64,000 bases of DNA from Torymus aiolomorphi (lineage: Eukaryota; Arthropoda; Insecta; Hymenoptera; Torymidae). Of this stretch, positions 33,640 through 45,480 are shown piece after piece (position 1 is the stretch's first letter; the number at the start of each line of letters is the position of its first letter). The stretch spans positions 70,864,022-70,928,021 of the forward strand of contig CM070877.1 of NCBI GenBank assembly GCA_036365515.1. The letters run 5' to 3'. The notes under the pieces are model-generated. The model ran no database searches. It was given only the letters and a program-made list of their open reading frames with translations, and had not been told where the DNA came from. Both the position numbers and the translations under genes were made by a program.

Positions 33640-34292
33640 TTCTTGTGCAAATTGACTGAGTAGTTTTTTGAGGTTATCTCCGAAATTAGGCGGTCAAATC
33701 TCTTTTTCCATAACAAATTCGGATTCAGCAAGCCAAAATACATAAAAAGAAAGTGTTTTTGATGTGATGGAAACAGTGTTTTTTTTTCTTCTCAAGTTTT
33801 TCCACAGAAACACGGCTTTTCGACAGTTTTTTGAGGTTATTTCCGAAACTCGGCGGTCAAACCTCTTTTTCCATAACAAATTTGGATTCGGCAAGCCAAA
33901 ATACATAAAAATAAAGTGTTTTTGATGTGATGGAAACAATGTTTTTTTTTTCTTCTCAAGTTTACCACAGAAACACGGCTTTTCGACAGTTTTTTGAGGT
34001 TATCTCCGAAACTCAGCTGTTAAACCTCTTTTTCTATAACAAATTTGGATTCAGCAAGCCAAAATACATAAAAATAAAGTATTTTTGATGTGATGGAAAC
34101 AATGTTTTTTTTTTATTCTGAAGTTTTTCCACAGAAACACGGCTTTTCGACAGTTTTTTGAGGCTATGTTCAAAATATGCGGCCAACCCCCTACTTTTAA
34201 CGCCGGATTCGGATTCAGCGGGAGAAAATACAAAAGAAAAGTATAGTCTCCATCTCAGAACCGACAGACTTTTTTTTTTTGTGGGCCTGTGT
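33640..34292 (+). repeat. ~164-bp tandem repeat in the right arm
   Basis: TTTTTTGAGGTTATCTCCGA-type units begin at ~33,665, 33,829, 33,991 and 34,156, each carrying AAAATACATAAAAA and GATGTGATGGAAACA. The left arm holds one full and one partial unit. Short ORFs in it are repeat artefacts. Confidence 0.85.
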
Positions 34293-36780
34293 AATCGTGA
34301 ATATCAAAAATTGGGTCCATTTTCACCGTCTGAGAGATGTCAATGGGTCACTTGAATTTTTGAAATGGAAAATGCTGATTTGGAAAAAAATCAATTAATC
34401 AATATGTAGACATCTGGATCTAAATAACCTTTCACCTACTCCGCATGATTTACAACGTTTATTGTATAGTAAATTTTGTAGGAGGAGCATTTTATCTTCA
34501 TATAGTCAGTATCGCAAAGTATTGTTAATATACGAATCGCTAATATACGAATTCGTTTAGAGACCTCTGACCAAAGTTGATGTTAAAGTCAAATTGATCC
34601 TTTGTGTTCTCCTTGGGTTAAAAGTGCTTCAAGGTTTTTGAGCTGTTTTAGTGTCAATATTTTTCCAAATGATAGCCAATATTTATAATTTGTAATGTAG
34701 CTGGTAAGTTCTTGCATAGATTTATTTATTTCCTCAAAGTAAAATGGATACAATCATTAAGAAGGCTAATTTGTCTACGGTAAGTTGAAATAAAAATATT
34801 TCTCTAGTGAATTCAACTAAAGTAGAAAAATTATTAATTCATGTCTGGTACATTGATTGTTGTCAGCTGCATGTGAGGATCATAGCATCAGTTGGTGCCC
34901 GGAAAATGACTTAAGTCTATTTTTTTCAAATTTGAGGTATCAGTATATTTAATATACTTAAATACCTATCTTTTATATGGTACAAACATAATAAGTAAAA
35001 ATGGGCGGAAGTCACGAGATATCGCACAGTGTAAAACGACTTAAACCCATTTCGTTGAAAATTTTTCCCGGAAAAACCATAGGGCCACATTTTATACATA
35101 AATAACTTTTTAATACTCTTAATTGATATAACTTTGTATATTAATTAACAAAAAGTAAAGTAGCTAAAAGTTGTTTGGTAACAAAATTACTCAATTTGAA
35201 TATTTATTTAACTGCATTGTTTATTTCAATACAAATAACATTGAATAAATAATTTACCAAATTTGGAAACTAGTAATAAAAATAGTAGCTCAATAATTCT
35301 TTTATCGTCCTACATCTTTTTGGTAGAACTGATTTATTATTAGCTTTCTTTTCAATATTAACTAGTTGTTTCCTCTCAGTTTCTTCTTGCTTTGACTTCT
35401 TTCTAAATTTCTTATTAATAGTTTTTGAAGGGCGTTTCTTTACTGGAGTTTATTGTTTTTCTTGAGCATCATTTTTTATTGCTACCAATTCAAAACTTTG
35501 GATTTTAGATTTATTTTCTGCACGCATATCCTTAATATCAGAGTCTATTGTTAACGTGTCATCATCAGTGGATAATGTTTCATAAAATGATTTTACTTTT
35601 TATTTTATATATTGATTATCTCTATCATTTTAAATAAATAAATCACATTTCAACTATGGTTTTTCTAATTTTAGGTAACTTCTTCATTTAGCAGTGTTTT
35701 GACTAGGAAAGTCGTGAAAGAACCACCTTAAATAAAGATTTCCATGTACACATGACATACTTTCTATGAGGTTTTTAATTTATAGTCAAATTACAACAAA
35801 TGTACTGGAAAGAAATTTAAATTGAATAACACAAATGGCCTAGATATAAAAACAAAAATATTTGATACATTCTGAGACATCTATTCATATATGTTTTATG
35901 TTGGAAGAAACTTTTAAACCCTAAAAAATGTAAATGTCAATTGTCAACTATCTAGCCTATCTAGACTTGTTTGTCTCTCCGACTCTCTGTATCAATATTC
36001 TGAACTCAATGCTCTTCTTCGATAATATCCACCTTAAACGGTAAGCCATAGGTTTTGGAAATGAAATAACTTTGACGAATGACGTGAAGGTCGTGTTCAT
36101 GGTCATGAATGAGGATCAACAACCTCAGAGGAAATTCTCACATAAACCCTTTCCTGTCAAAGTTAACTACTCAAAATGTAGTAAATAAGTTTTGACCTTG
36201 AGATGACTTTGACGGTTGATGCCAAGATGGAGTCCAAGGTCTTCAATAAGTGGTTACTCAACATCTGTTCGATAAATTTGATTTATCTACCTAAATTGTA
36301 AAAGGAAGGCTTCGACCTTAAATGACCTTGAGAAATAATTCCAAGGTTAAGATCGCTGTCTGTTTGTACAACTTTAGTATTAAAAGTTCCCATGAATAAC
36401 GCTTAGATTGTAAAGCATGAACGGAGGATAATTACACGAAATATCTGATTTTGAATAGTTATTTTTTTAATTGGTTATATAAAAATATCCAATAGCAAAT
36501 GTCGAAAATCCGCATAGTAGCTTGGAAGATGATCATATAGGGATCATTTTAAAACAAAATTGAGCTCGGCTGAATTTAAAACGGCGTGGAATTCGATTTT
36601 TGTCCAGTTTTCATCGTTTCATCCCACTGCGCGGCGGGTTAAGACGTGTGGCTCGGGGGACTGCCAGAATGAGAGTGCCTTCGTCAAGCTCTCACTGTAC
36701 AATCATAGCTCGCTCGCTGAAAAGGGGAAGAGAGAGAGTCGAGAAGAGGGGAGCGCTAGCTGAATAGTCTATGCGTGCGG
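34293..36780. other. Mostly non-coding, possible decayed minus-strand exon
   Basis: No clear gene is present. On the minus strand ~35,603-35,277 reads a lysine-rich stretch (for example KKRPSKTINKKFRKKSK) preceded by an Asp-rich segment and interrupted by one TAA. This could be a decayed exon. At ~36,060-36,350 the sequence repeats GACCTTGA/TCAAGGTC-like words (GTTTTGACCTTGAGATGACT). The rest is AT-rich. Confidence 0.3.
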
Positions 36781-36949
36781 AACGCGCAGAGAAGCCGCGC
36801 GCCGCCCCCCTCCTCACGCACTCATTCGGAGTAGTGGGAATGCCAGTCGCTCTTCCTCTACCTCTCTCTCGGTGATGCTATTCTACCGCCTAGGCGGTAA
36901 CTGTGCGCATGCTCGCGTGATATCCCCTCACGTGTTAGATGCGCGAGCT

Positions 36950-37315
36950 CGATTGTTACAGTACGTAAGGAACGGAAGAGGGAGCGAGGAAGTGCGAGAG
37001 AGTACAAGATACGACAAGAGAGAGCGAGAGTGAGAGAGAGAGAGTTGGGCCTGCTAAACATGTATTCGGATAGCCGTGTGTGCCCCCTCCAGCGGCCGAG
37101 CCTCTCCTTCCCCTCCAGCCTCGGTGCATTAGCTCCGCCCACTTTCCTGCCTCGCGCCGCGCCGGCGACGCTCATTAGCTGTTGCATGTTAATTTTTAGT
37201 TAATAACAACAGCTGTAAATATTGATCCTATGAAAAAATTGTAGAGGAACTTTTTGTTCAGAATTTTATGTTCTATCCGATTCCGTTGTGTTCGTGGGTG
37301 AATCCGATAACAGGT
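36950..37315 (-). repeat. Inverted repeat, right arm (partner at 30,590-30,970)
   Basis: Reverse-orientation counterpart of 30,590-30,970: GCGAGAGTGAGAGAGAG, TGTATTCGGATAGCCGTGTG, GCATTAGCTCCGCCCAC, AAATTGTAGAGGAACTTTTT and CCGTTGTGTTCGTGGGTGAA. It joins directly to a TG-linked dispersed repeat at ~37,316. Confidence 0.8.
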
Positions 37316-38725
37316 TGTATACCGTTTTAGCCGGACAGGTCTCATTTTTTTTGTTTTTCTTGTGTGAATGGGGGAAGGACATTCTCTTTTCGATTCGCCG
37401 ATGCGTTTTTGTTATATTTCTAATTTTCTATTTTCGCAAAATTCATTTTTGCGTTTTTTTAATGATAACATTGAGATATTTGAATCGGACAGATAGTATT
37501 CGCAAGAGCATAAAAAAACCTATATTTAAAACAAAAAAATAGATTAGCTATTGCGGATCTTTTGTTATTAACAAAAACGCATTTTTTAAATAGCTTATAA
37601 CTCCAGAAATAAACGGTCAGTTTTTTGTAAAAAAAAATCATGATAATGCAGAATGTAAATAGTTATAATTTGTAAAAATTTGAATCCATTCTGTCGACTA
37701 GTTTTTGAGAAAAAAAATAAAAAATGAAAAAAATGCGTTTTGTATGAAGCACGTTTACTTTAGTAAAATTGACTTAATCGCTTTGAAATTCCTTGTAGAG
37801 GTAGATTTGGGATAGCTCTCGGCTAAGTTCTTTGGGCTAAATGATTGGTAAAAAATTTCAGAGATATTTGAGCTTAAAATTTGTTAACCTTTTTTTTCAA
37901 ATCGTAATTTCTCGAGAACGGTTTCATGAATCAGCTCCAAATTCAGAGACAATTTTGTGTGTGAGATTGATAATATATGGGCGAATTTTCATTAAGATCG
38001 TTCGATTACTTTTTGAGATATTTGATATTTAAAATTTTTGTATTTTGCAAAGCCATTTTCTTTGTCGCATGATAACTAGAGAAAAATACATTGGTTTAAT
38101 CATGTTGAAATATTGTGGAGATATGGAGTTTATATTTTTATCGTATAAGGCCTTTAGGTAAAAGTCTCATAATTTTTAAAGATATTTAAGGTTAAAATTT
38201 TTTTATGTATTTTTCAAAATCGTAATTTCTCAATGACGACTTAATGTGTCAGTTTGAAATTTATAGACTATTTTGTATGCAATATAGGCAATACCTATGT
38301 AAAATTTCATCCAGATTATATGGTTAGTTTTTGAGATATTTGATATTTAAAATTTTGGCATTTCTGGAAATGACTTTCTATGTCGCATAATAACTAGAGT
38401 AAAATTTAATTACTCTGAAATTTGATGGAGATCTAGATTTAATGGAGGTGTAGAGTTTGTCTATTATTTATTACCAAAATTATTAGTGTAAAAGAATTAG
38501 TTTATACATTTCAGAGATATTTGCGGTTAAAACTGTTAAAACTGTTATAGCCATCTTTTCAAATCGTAATTTTTCGGAAACGGATTTATGTAGATGTCCT
38601 TAGAAAATGAAAATGACGCGCGATACGCGCGCGTGTTGTTTACTTGCTTTTGTTTTTTATTGAAATTAATTTACAGCGAGCTCTGCAGAAACATGAAATT
38701 AGTCAGATACGCTGGCCAATTATTT
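37316..38725 (+). repeat. Composite dispersed repeat (TG-linked family plus CTGGCCAATTA family)
   Basis: 37,330-37,810 matches the TG-linked repeat downstream of the microsatellite (CCGGACAGGT, GGATCTTTTGTTATTAAC, AATTGACTTAATCGCTTT). From ~37,850 it consists of three imperfect ~300-bp units (37,850, 38,170 and 38,505), each with CAGAGATATTTGAGGTTAAA-like and TTTGAGATATTTGATATTTA blocks. It ends AGATACGCTGGCCAATTA at ~38,725. No microsatellite remains in this copy. Confidence 0.7.
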
Positions 38726-38894
38726 TGAGTTTGAACTAATTTTTCGAATAATCGCGATTTAAGAAGTGAATATAGTAAGAATTATCTTCACTCAATTTTG
38801 AGATAAATATTTTAAAGTTTAAACGTTTATGGTTCACGGGCATGTAATTATATATACACTCATTTTGCCTTCGCAAAGTTATGTAAATGTTTTT

Positions 38895-39080
38895 ATACCA
38901 CTCTAACCTGAAAATCATAACTTGAATATGATAATTCGGCTCTCGTGGTATAAAATACTGTACGACACTGGTGCGTAAGGTGATTTTTACCGCATTTGAC
39001 TTTTCTCACTTCCTTCGCTCGTGCGAAAAATATCTCATGCGGTAAATAATCACCTTCCACACCCGTTTCGTAATGTACTG
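38895..39080. repeat. Hairpin repeat with TTCGCTCG loop, copy B
   Basis: It has the same outer frame as 20,220-20,430 (TATACCACTCTAACCTGAAA, GTGCGTAAG, CCACACCCGT). The stem here is GGTGATTTTTACCGCATTTG with CATGCGGTAAATAATCACC, which differs from copy A but still pairs. The loop keeps CACTTCCTTCGCTCGTGC. Confidence 0.75.
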
Positions 39081-39420
39081 TTTTGTAACTGCGTGCGTAA
39101 AACTCGACTTTAGATGCCTGTTTGGCGTGCGTAAAGTACCCCCTTTTTTCACTAGTGCGTAAAGTGTTTACTTTACGCACTCGGTGCGTGAAGAACTCAC
39201 TTTACGCACTCGTGAAAGAAATCCGGGTACTTTACGCACGCTGAACAGGCATTTAACGTAGAGTTTCACGCGCTCAGTTATAAAAAATAGTAAACGCAAC
39301 ACGTGCGAAAGCCAGTAATCTTTGCACAGGTATCTTGTCGCCCTCGCTTCGCTCGGGCGACAAACAATACCCATGCAAAATGACTCGCTTTACGCACTAG
39401 TTGGGTAATGTACTATTATT
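39080..39420. repeat. Nested palindromes rich in CTTTACGCAC
   Basis: GATGCCTGTTTGGCGTGCG...AAAGTACCC is inverted at GGGTACTTTACGCACGCTGA...CAGGCAT (39,112-39,256), with more CTTTACGCACTC copies inside. A second hairpin at ~39,322-39,378 has TTGTCGCCC and GGGCGACAA arms around TCGCTTCGCT. This directly continues copy B of the TTCGCTCG hairpin. Confidence 0.75.
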
Positions 39421-40560
39421 AGCTGCCACTGATATTTGTATTTATATAATATTTTACTTACTTTTTTTTATTAAGATGGTGTAAGAAATGATAAACTCTA
39501 CAATCAACGGTATTTTATTGAAAATAAAAGAAGAGGATGACAAAAATTACAACGGACCACTAAAAAATCAGAATAATTTCAATTTTTATAATATTTACAC
39601 AATTATTTATAATAAAGATACACAATTATTGAAGAATAATATATTTATAATGTAAAGAGTGGAGTTATTATATATGATTTTAAAAATGTGAGGAAGTTGA
39701 TCTCAGGGTAGATAGCAATTTTTTAATTTTTTATTTTAAAATATTACTTTTTTTTAAATAAAATAAGTGTTAAATAACAAATAATTTCAATAATAAGAAA
39801 AAATATAAGTAATTTTTTAAATATTAATGAATTGAAATAATTTTGATGGACACCAGACGAACTTTTTGTAACATCATTTATTTGAAATTGCCAACGTTAC
39901 GGAAGTATTTTTCACTTTCTTCTTCAGGGTTACACGGAAGCACAAACATATTATTAATTTAGATTTACAAAGTTTCTTCATATACATAATTTATACAATG
40001 TTATAAAAGTTTTTTGTATTATAATGTTACCTTAAAATGTATGCGTCACATTATGTCGGTCTTATGTAATATGGAATAAACTGATTATTATCACAGTTAA
40101 ATCTCGAGTCCGGATTAATTGGGACCGAGAGTGATCCAAATACTAAAATATCCAGATGATCCGTACAATCATGAGGATTATAAATAGAACTCAATTGAAC
40201 TCTGACGATCAAAAATTGAATCAAAGTCTACCGATTTCCAGTCCAAATAATTCAGCGATCTCGATAATCAGGGTCCGGATAACCGGATTTATACTGCATT
40301 CAGTTGCTGAATTAAAAATCTTCTTTTCCATAATTTACAGAAATGTAATACAGAGAAAAAATTTACAATACATACACATTGAATCACATAAGTTTGTGCA
40401 CGCTCAATGCGCGCCTGATCTGTAAAAAGGCGCAAAAAATAATTTAGCGATATCTCAAAAAAATGAGCAGCCTCGATTTTCATTCAAACAGATTTTGAAA
40501 CTGTGGTCATGTACGAACAAATCCCTGCCTTCAGTTTTTGTCGACACTTTTTTATACCTG
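39421..40560. other. AT-rich, no supported gene
   Basis: Mostly AT-rich sequence. Around 40,100-40,290 the sequence has CCGGATTAATTGGGACC and GGTCCGGATAACCGGAT-like words that recall pogo/Tigger-type terminal repeats, but no paired ends were found. Confidence 0.35.
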
Positions 40561-40569
40561 TCGCCGCTT

Positions 40570-41400
40570 GAAGCTCAGTGTGGGCCAGAGATAGTAAGCA
40601 ATAATGTACTTGTAATAATTTATTAACTATAATGCAAGTATCTTAAAACTTCCGACAAATATTAAAAACTCACAACAAAAACTAACAGAAAATAACAAAA
40701 GTTAGTCAGCTGCGAAAAATTGCCGCTTCTTCTGTGTACGTCATATCGGTGCTACGTCACACACGTCGAGAAAGGCGCACCACTACAACCAGCTCGGCAC
40801 CCGCGTTGTAAAAGGATACTAGCACGCGTACAGTAAGAGCGAACTAAATTTTTTTTTGGGCACCGTAATTTTACGGTATAATTGCAAGAGCTGTACAAAT
40901 ACATTTTTTGCATCTTACAAATAGTGCTGCTACATTGTACAAACATACTGCTTCAGCCGTCTGTAAGGGTAAATGATCTGCATAGATAGTGCTAGTACAG
41001 CGAATCGAAAATATGGTTTCTACAACTGAGAATTTTTGAGTATAGTCATAAAGAAATTTTGAGATTATAAAGCATGTATTACAATTATGACATAACTGAA
41101 AATTTTGGTAAGTTTTGCAAGTTAATATAACGGTCTAAATAAAAATATACTTTTGATAATAGCAACAAACTAAAATACGAATATCTTAAAATTTCCGAGG
41201 AAATTGTAAAAAAAATATAGTAAAAAAAACATTAGACATTATTAAAATGTGCTCAGCTGTTTGGGTAACCGTTAGTACTGTATACGTTATCAGTGCTACG
41301 TCATACACAGAAAGAGTAGACGTACTACTACAACCAGCTACATCTTGGCGGCCGCCTCATAAAAGGATACCCCAGAGCTGCGTATATGCCAAACGATAGC
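40570..41400 (+). repeat. Diverged direct-repeat pair (40,600-40,830 and 41,155-41,375)
   Basis: Both halves carry AAGTATCTTAAAACTTCCGA-like, TCAGTGCTACGTCA-like, ACTACAACCAGCT and TAAAAGGATAC blocks in the same order, ~550 bp apart. They could be remnants of an element leader or of its promoter region (TAAAAGGATA). No gene is seen. Confidence 0.5.
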
Positions 41401-41509
41401 AGGGCAGCTGATCAGAACTATTAATGGTTCAACTATAACTGAAGCTAGCCGCGGTAGGGATTTGACTCACGACAACTTCAAAATGGTCACGTTGATAACC
41501 AGCAAGATT

Positions 41510-43218
41510 AAAGTACGACTCTTGTAAGCTGATGGGAAAACCAGTAAATTACCAGCTTGCAGACTAATATTGGAAGCAGGGAACACCAGGAACTCAATAA
41601 TACAGCCTATTTCGGGAAGCCCAGAAGTGATCATCGAGCAGCTAATTCCGCTCGCAACGTCCAGCACAACATGGAAAATAATACAGCAACTTAACTTGGA
41701 GCCGTTGTTGCACCAAGGGAAGCGACTGCTAGACGCATGGCGATCCATAACGCAACACTGTAGCAATGTGGTCGCGTGCCGGAACCAACAGCAGTTGAAG
41801 AACATCTATAAACAAATCACGGATACGAATAAAGACATCGATAGGGCTCTTGAACTACTGGAAAGGCAAGGATCGCGAAGAGCTATCCGAATTCGACGAG
41901 CATGGTTTTCTGCCGTCGGAACGGCCAGCGGCTATTTATTCGGAACTTTGGACGAGGCAGCGGAAGAAGAAATTAAGGGGCTTATAGAAGGAGCAAAAGA
42001 CAAAAACAAATGATTATCGGACCTCTTGCTAAATCAAACAGAGATCGCGTACATGGAATTTGGAGTAGTACAAATGAAAGTCGAGAAGCTGAAGCGGAAA
42101 ACGCAAATCTTAAATCAACATCAACAAGATTCGCAGAAACATGCCGCGGTCATAGTGGCAACGCAGCTTCTCGAGGAAAATGTACTGCAGTACGAAATTG
42201 ACGTACAAACTCTAACCGACGTGATTCTATTTGCTCAACAAGGGTCCATCCACCCACAGTTTCTGAACTTCACGTAGATCCGAAAGACGGCGGATTTGAT
42301 ATCAAGAACGATCACTGAAGCGTCTTTCCCAGCTTCAACAGACGAGAATGCCATATCGGAGTTAGTAAATATATCAGACGTGACGATCCTATTACACAAC
42401 TTTCAATTAGTCTACCATATCGCGTTGCCCTTAATTGATTTTAATATCTACGAACTCTTTAAATCTTCACCCTTGCCGGTTTTTCAGAGAACAGTTAATA
42501 AATCCAATAATTTTGCTTATATCTGGTCCAGTTTACAATATTTTGCGGTTAGTATCAGTGAGAATACGCATATGAATATAGATTCAAAGTCACTGGGTAA
42601 TTGAAAAAAACTAAACAAAGGCTATATATGCCGGGAGACGGAACCTGACCAAATCCTCAGTGAACGCGCGAGGTGCGAGATAAAATTGGCGGCGAACATC
42701 CCAATTCAGAATTTTTCCCAGTGCAAAGTAAAAATTACAGAGTTAGATACAGCCTTTTAGGCACGCTTAAATAACCCAAATACGTGGGTTTTTTCAGCCA
42801 AGGGGCAAAAAAATGGTAGTGAATTGTAAGAGAGCAGCGGACGTAAACCTTGATATGAAAGGTTCGGGAATTTAGACTTTGCCCGCCGAATGTGTGGCAC
42901 GCTCCGACTCGGTGAGATTAGTAGCTATGCGGGAAATCGTAACGAACGTTAGTTGATAATCTAGTAAACGTGAGAATGGTCGGGATATCACTAGAAAGCA
43001 GTGCCTCAACACGATTACTTAAAACAAGCAAGAACCTGGAGGATATAATCGATAAAGCCCGTGCACTCGGGCAATATAAAACTATATCTAATCAGCTCTC
43101 TACCTTTAAAGATGCCGTGACATATTCGGGCAGAACCATAATCCTAATAGTAATAATAGTAGTAATCGTGTGGGAAATGCCCGCCTGGTGGGGGGGGGGG
43201 GGGCTATCCCGCTATTAA
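41510..43218 (+). pseudogene. Decayed F-protein-like envelope gene of an errantivirus-like element
   Basis: An open segment at 41,570-42,013 ends with a furin-type RIRR site followed by WFSAVGTASGYLFGTLDE. That is the layout of the cleavage site and fusion peptide in insect errantivirus and baculovirus F-type glycoproteins. Further pieces lie in shifted frames: 42,026-42,277 (helical, Gln/Lys-rich), 42,270-42,604, and 42,970-43,218. The last has a transmembrane-like hydrophobic run (TIILIVIIVVIVW). Stops and frameshifts at ~42,013, ~42,277 and 42,604-42,970 disable it. An LTR follows downstream as expected for a 3' env. Confidence 0.65.
43187..43203. repeat. Poly-G run in the env remnant
   Basis: TGGTGGGGGGGGGG... 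forms a long mononucleotide run right after the transmembrane-like codons, probably causing the loss of frame at the C-terminus. Confidence 0.8.
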
Positions 43219-44171
43219 AAAGAAATAAACTGTTTTCAGAGCAACAAAAAGGAAGCCGGCAGGCTTTACGACAAGAAATTGGAGGCCGCATGTACTACTC
43301 TACCTTCTCAGGTCGAGTACTAAGCCTACCATCGCTCCTGGACATCGGCGACTGCCGACGTCAACCTCGGATGAGCACGGCCAAAGCTTCCGAGATCATG
43401 AAGACGCTGAGGGGATAGACCCAAAACAAAAGGTGCATAGAAAGTTTTTTAGGATTGCGTCAATGAGATATATATTTAAAAAAAAAAAAAATTATTAATT
43501 AAAACAATCGAAGCATCATTTAAGTCGAAGCATCATGTAAGGTACACGACTCATTAAATTAAATATATGTTTGATTGTCTTAACCATATTATAATTATCT
43601 TCATGAAATATTTCGCGACATAGTAATAAAATATTTTATTGTAAAACTTTTCTCAATGTGCATATACAAAAATGTATATATATATAATAATGTTATATAA
43701 TAATGATTTTTTATTACTTTATACGAAACTAGCGAGAGAGAGTAATGCAAACACTGCACTACACGGCTCGCATAAACATAAACACATACATTTAGATTTT
43801 AGAATTTTGTTTACATTCCCACAACCCCTCTAATTTCAGCCAACCTAAGCAACCCATACTACCTAGCAAATCAAGAACAACTAAGTCAACCAAGCAATCC
43901 AGAAGCAACCAAAACAACCTAGCAAATCAAAGTCATCAGAACAACCGCAAGTTTGAGCCAACCTAAGCAACAAAAGCAACCTAGCAAAAAATACCCCAAG
44001 GACAACCTAGAGAAAAAAACAACAAGAACGACCTAGCAAACCAAGATGACGAGAGCAACCAAGTCAATCTAAAAGCACCTATTAGGACCAAAAGAAACAA
44101 GCCAGACCGATGTATGAATCAACCAGTGACCGAACAAGGCAGAAAATTTCCAATTTTTTTCGGCTAAGGGT
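43219..44171 (+). other. Region between env remnant and LTR, with CAACCTAGCAA words
   Basis: AT-rich sequence to 43,830, then ~43,840-44,080 where CAACCTAGCAAA/CAACCAAG words recur irregularly. The end (TTTTTTTTCGGCTAAGGGT) may act as a polypurine-tract region before the LTR. No gene seen. Confidence 0.45.
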
Positions 44172-44729
44172 AGTTGTGATCGCCCAGAAGTGCGATCCCG
44201 CGGCCTCGGACGTGTGACGTGTGGAAGCATTCCACATGCGAGTTTGGTCATACAAATAAAACCGCGATCCAGCGTTCGAAGCGATTGTAGCACGAGGAAA
44301 CCAGAGTGGGTCGACCGACTGAAAACTGCAGAATCGGCACCAGCGAAAGAGCGAAGTTCCACGTGCAGCCGATCCCCACCTATGACTAATTAAGAAAGTG
44401 GGAGACAATGCATTGAGGATATAAAAAGCGACGCATCCGGCGTCGCGGGTTGATACGGGCGATACCGGGAACCTATGAGATAGGAATAGACGATACGATG
44501 CCTCCAGAACGAGATAGGAGGACAACGGAGTTCTCAGCCATCAACCCACGAGGAAGCTACGCAGTCACGATTATGACGACTCATCCGCGCCGCGCACGTA
44601 TTCATATACACGTTAGGATACCTTCCTCACGCGCAATTGGGTATTGAATAAATACCAACAGTTAACCTATATCTATTGTCTTTCCAACTTCTTATTTCAC
44701 GTAAAATCAACCTTTCCAAGTGCGTAACT
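44172..44729 (+). mobile_element. Candidate errantivirus-like LTR (AGTT...AACT)
   Basis: It starts AGTTGTGATCGCCC and ends GTGCGTAACT, matching the AGT...ACT style of insect errantivirus LTRs. TATAAAAAG lies at ~44,420 and AATAAA at ~44,648, in LTR-like spacing. It stands in the 3' LTR position relative to the env remnant. A second LTR copy is not in the window, so the ends are tentative. Confidence 0.5.
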
Positions 44730-45480
44730 CAGGGAGGCCGGAAACTAAAAGATATCCTTTACACGTAACATTAGTTTCAATTAAAGTATAATGGAGTTCC
44801 AGGATAAAATACGGAGGAAATAAGAATCTCGGTTCTCCGTATTCTATCGAACTCGTTTGACTCTCGTTCCCGCGAATTCGTGCATCTCGAGCGTTTGTTG
44901 ACATCGCTTGAACGATGTATTCGCGAGCTGCGCGCGGGGACTGCGCGACTTTGGCGGTTGCAAACCGCGCGTACGCGAGTTAATTTGATCGTCCGCGAAG
45001 AAAACGGTATCGTGCGTCCTCACCGGTGCAGAGCAGCGCCCGTACACGTACCGACCACGAAGAGTAGCGCACGCGAGCAATCCGAGCGACTCCTGGGGTC
45101 CGAAGCGTCTGTAGGTGAACGCTGGACGTTAGGACTCGGCCTGAACACTCCGAAGTCGACCGGAGGATAAGGCCTGACGCAAGAGCGGATTCGTGAGAAA
45201 GCGACGAGAGGAGTGCACTCCTCTCCCAGTAAGCCTCTTTGTACTTCCCGCGCAGCGATTTATTTGTGTATTTTCGACTCGCAGCGGCGAGTGGCCGGTG
45301 GTGCGTTCACCGGCCCAGCGAAAATAGATACCTTGATCCCCCCGCGCCGAGCGGCGGAGCCCGTCTTCTTATCGGCGCGCAACGCAACCCGTTTTTGATG
45401 TAAATGATTATTTAGAATAGACCTTGTTATTGTGCTGTGAAATAATTGAGGCTATTCTTCATTTATCGACCTTAACCTAA
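44730..45480. other. GC-rich non-coding segment
   Basis: High CpG content with no ORF carrying a recognised domain. It could be an element leader or a host regulatory region. I cannot decide. It ends with CTTAACCTAACC, too short to call telomeric repeat. Confidence 0.3.

Larger units (their letters stand above)
31898..34292. repeat. 2.4-kb palindrome made of two facing 3' halves of a gene
   Basis: ACACAGGCCCAC begins the left arm at 31,898 and its complement ends the right arm at 34,292. The arms are 31,898-~32,826 and ~33,036-34,292, separated by ~209 bases of single-copy coding sequence that continues the right-arm gene upstream. By eye the arms agree at well over 90 percent in the coding part. 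The right arm is longer because it holds extra ~164-bp tandem units (33,665, 33,829, 33,991 and a diverged one at 34,156). Confidence 0.9.

Noticed and set aside
40090..40290. pogo/Tigger-type terminal repeat words
   Set aside because: No paired inverted ends or transposase fragment could be found.
44069..45398. Several ORFs in the candidate LTR and the GC-rich flank
   Set aside because: High GC lowers stop frequency; no conserved motif in any frame.
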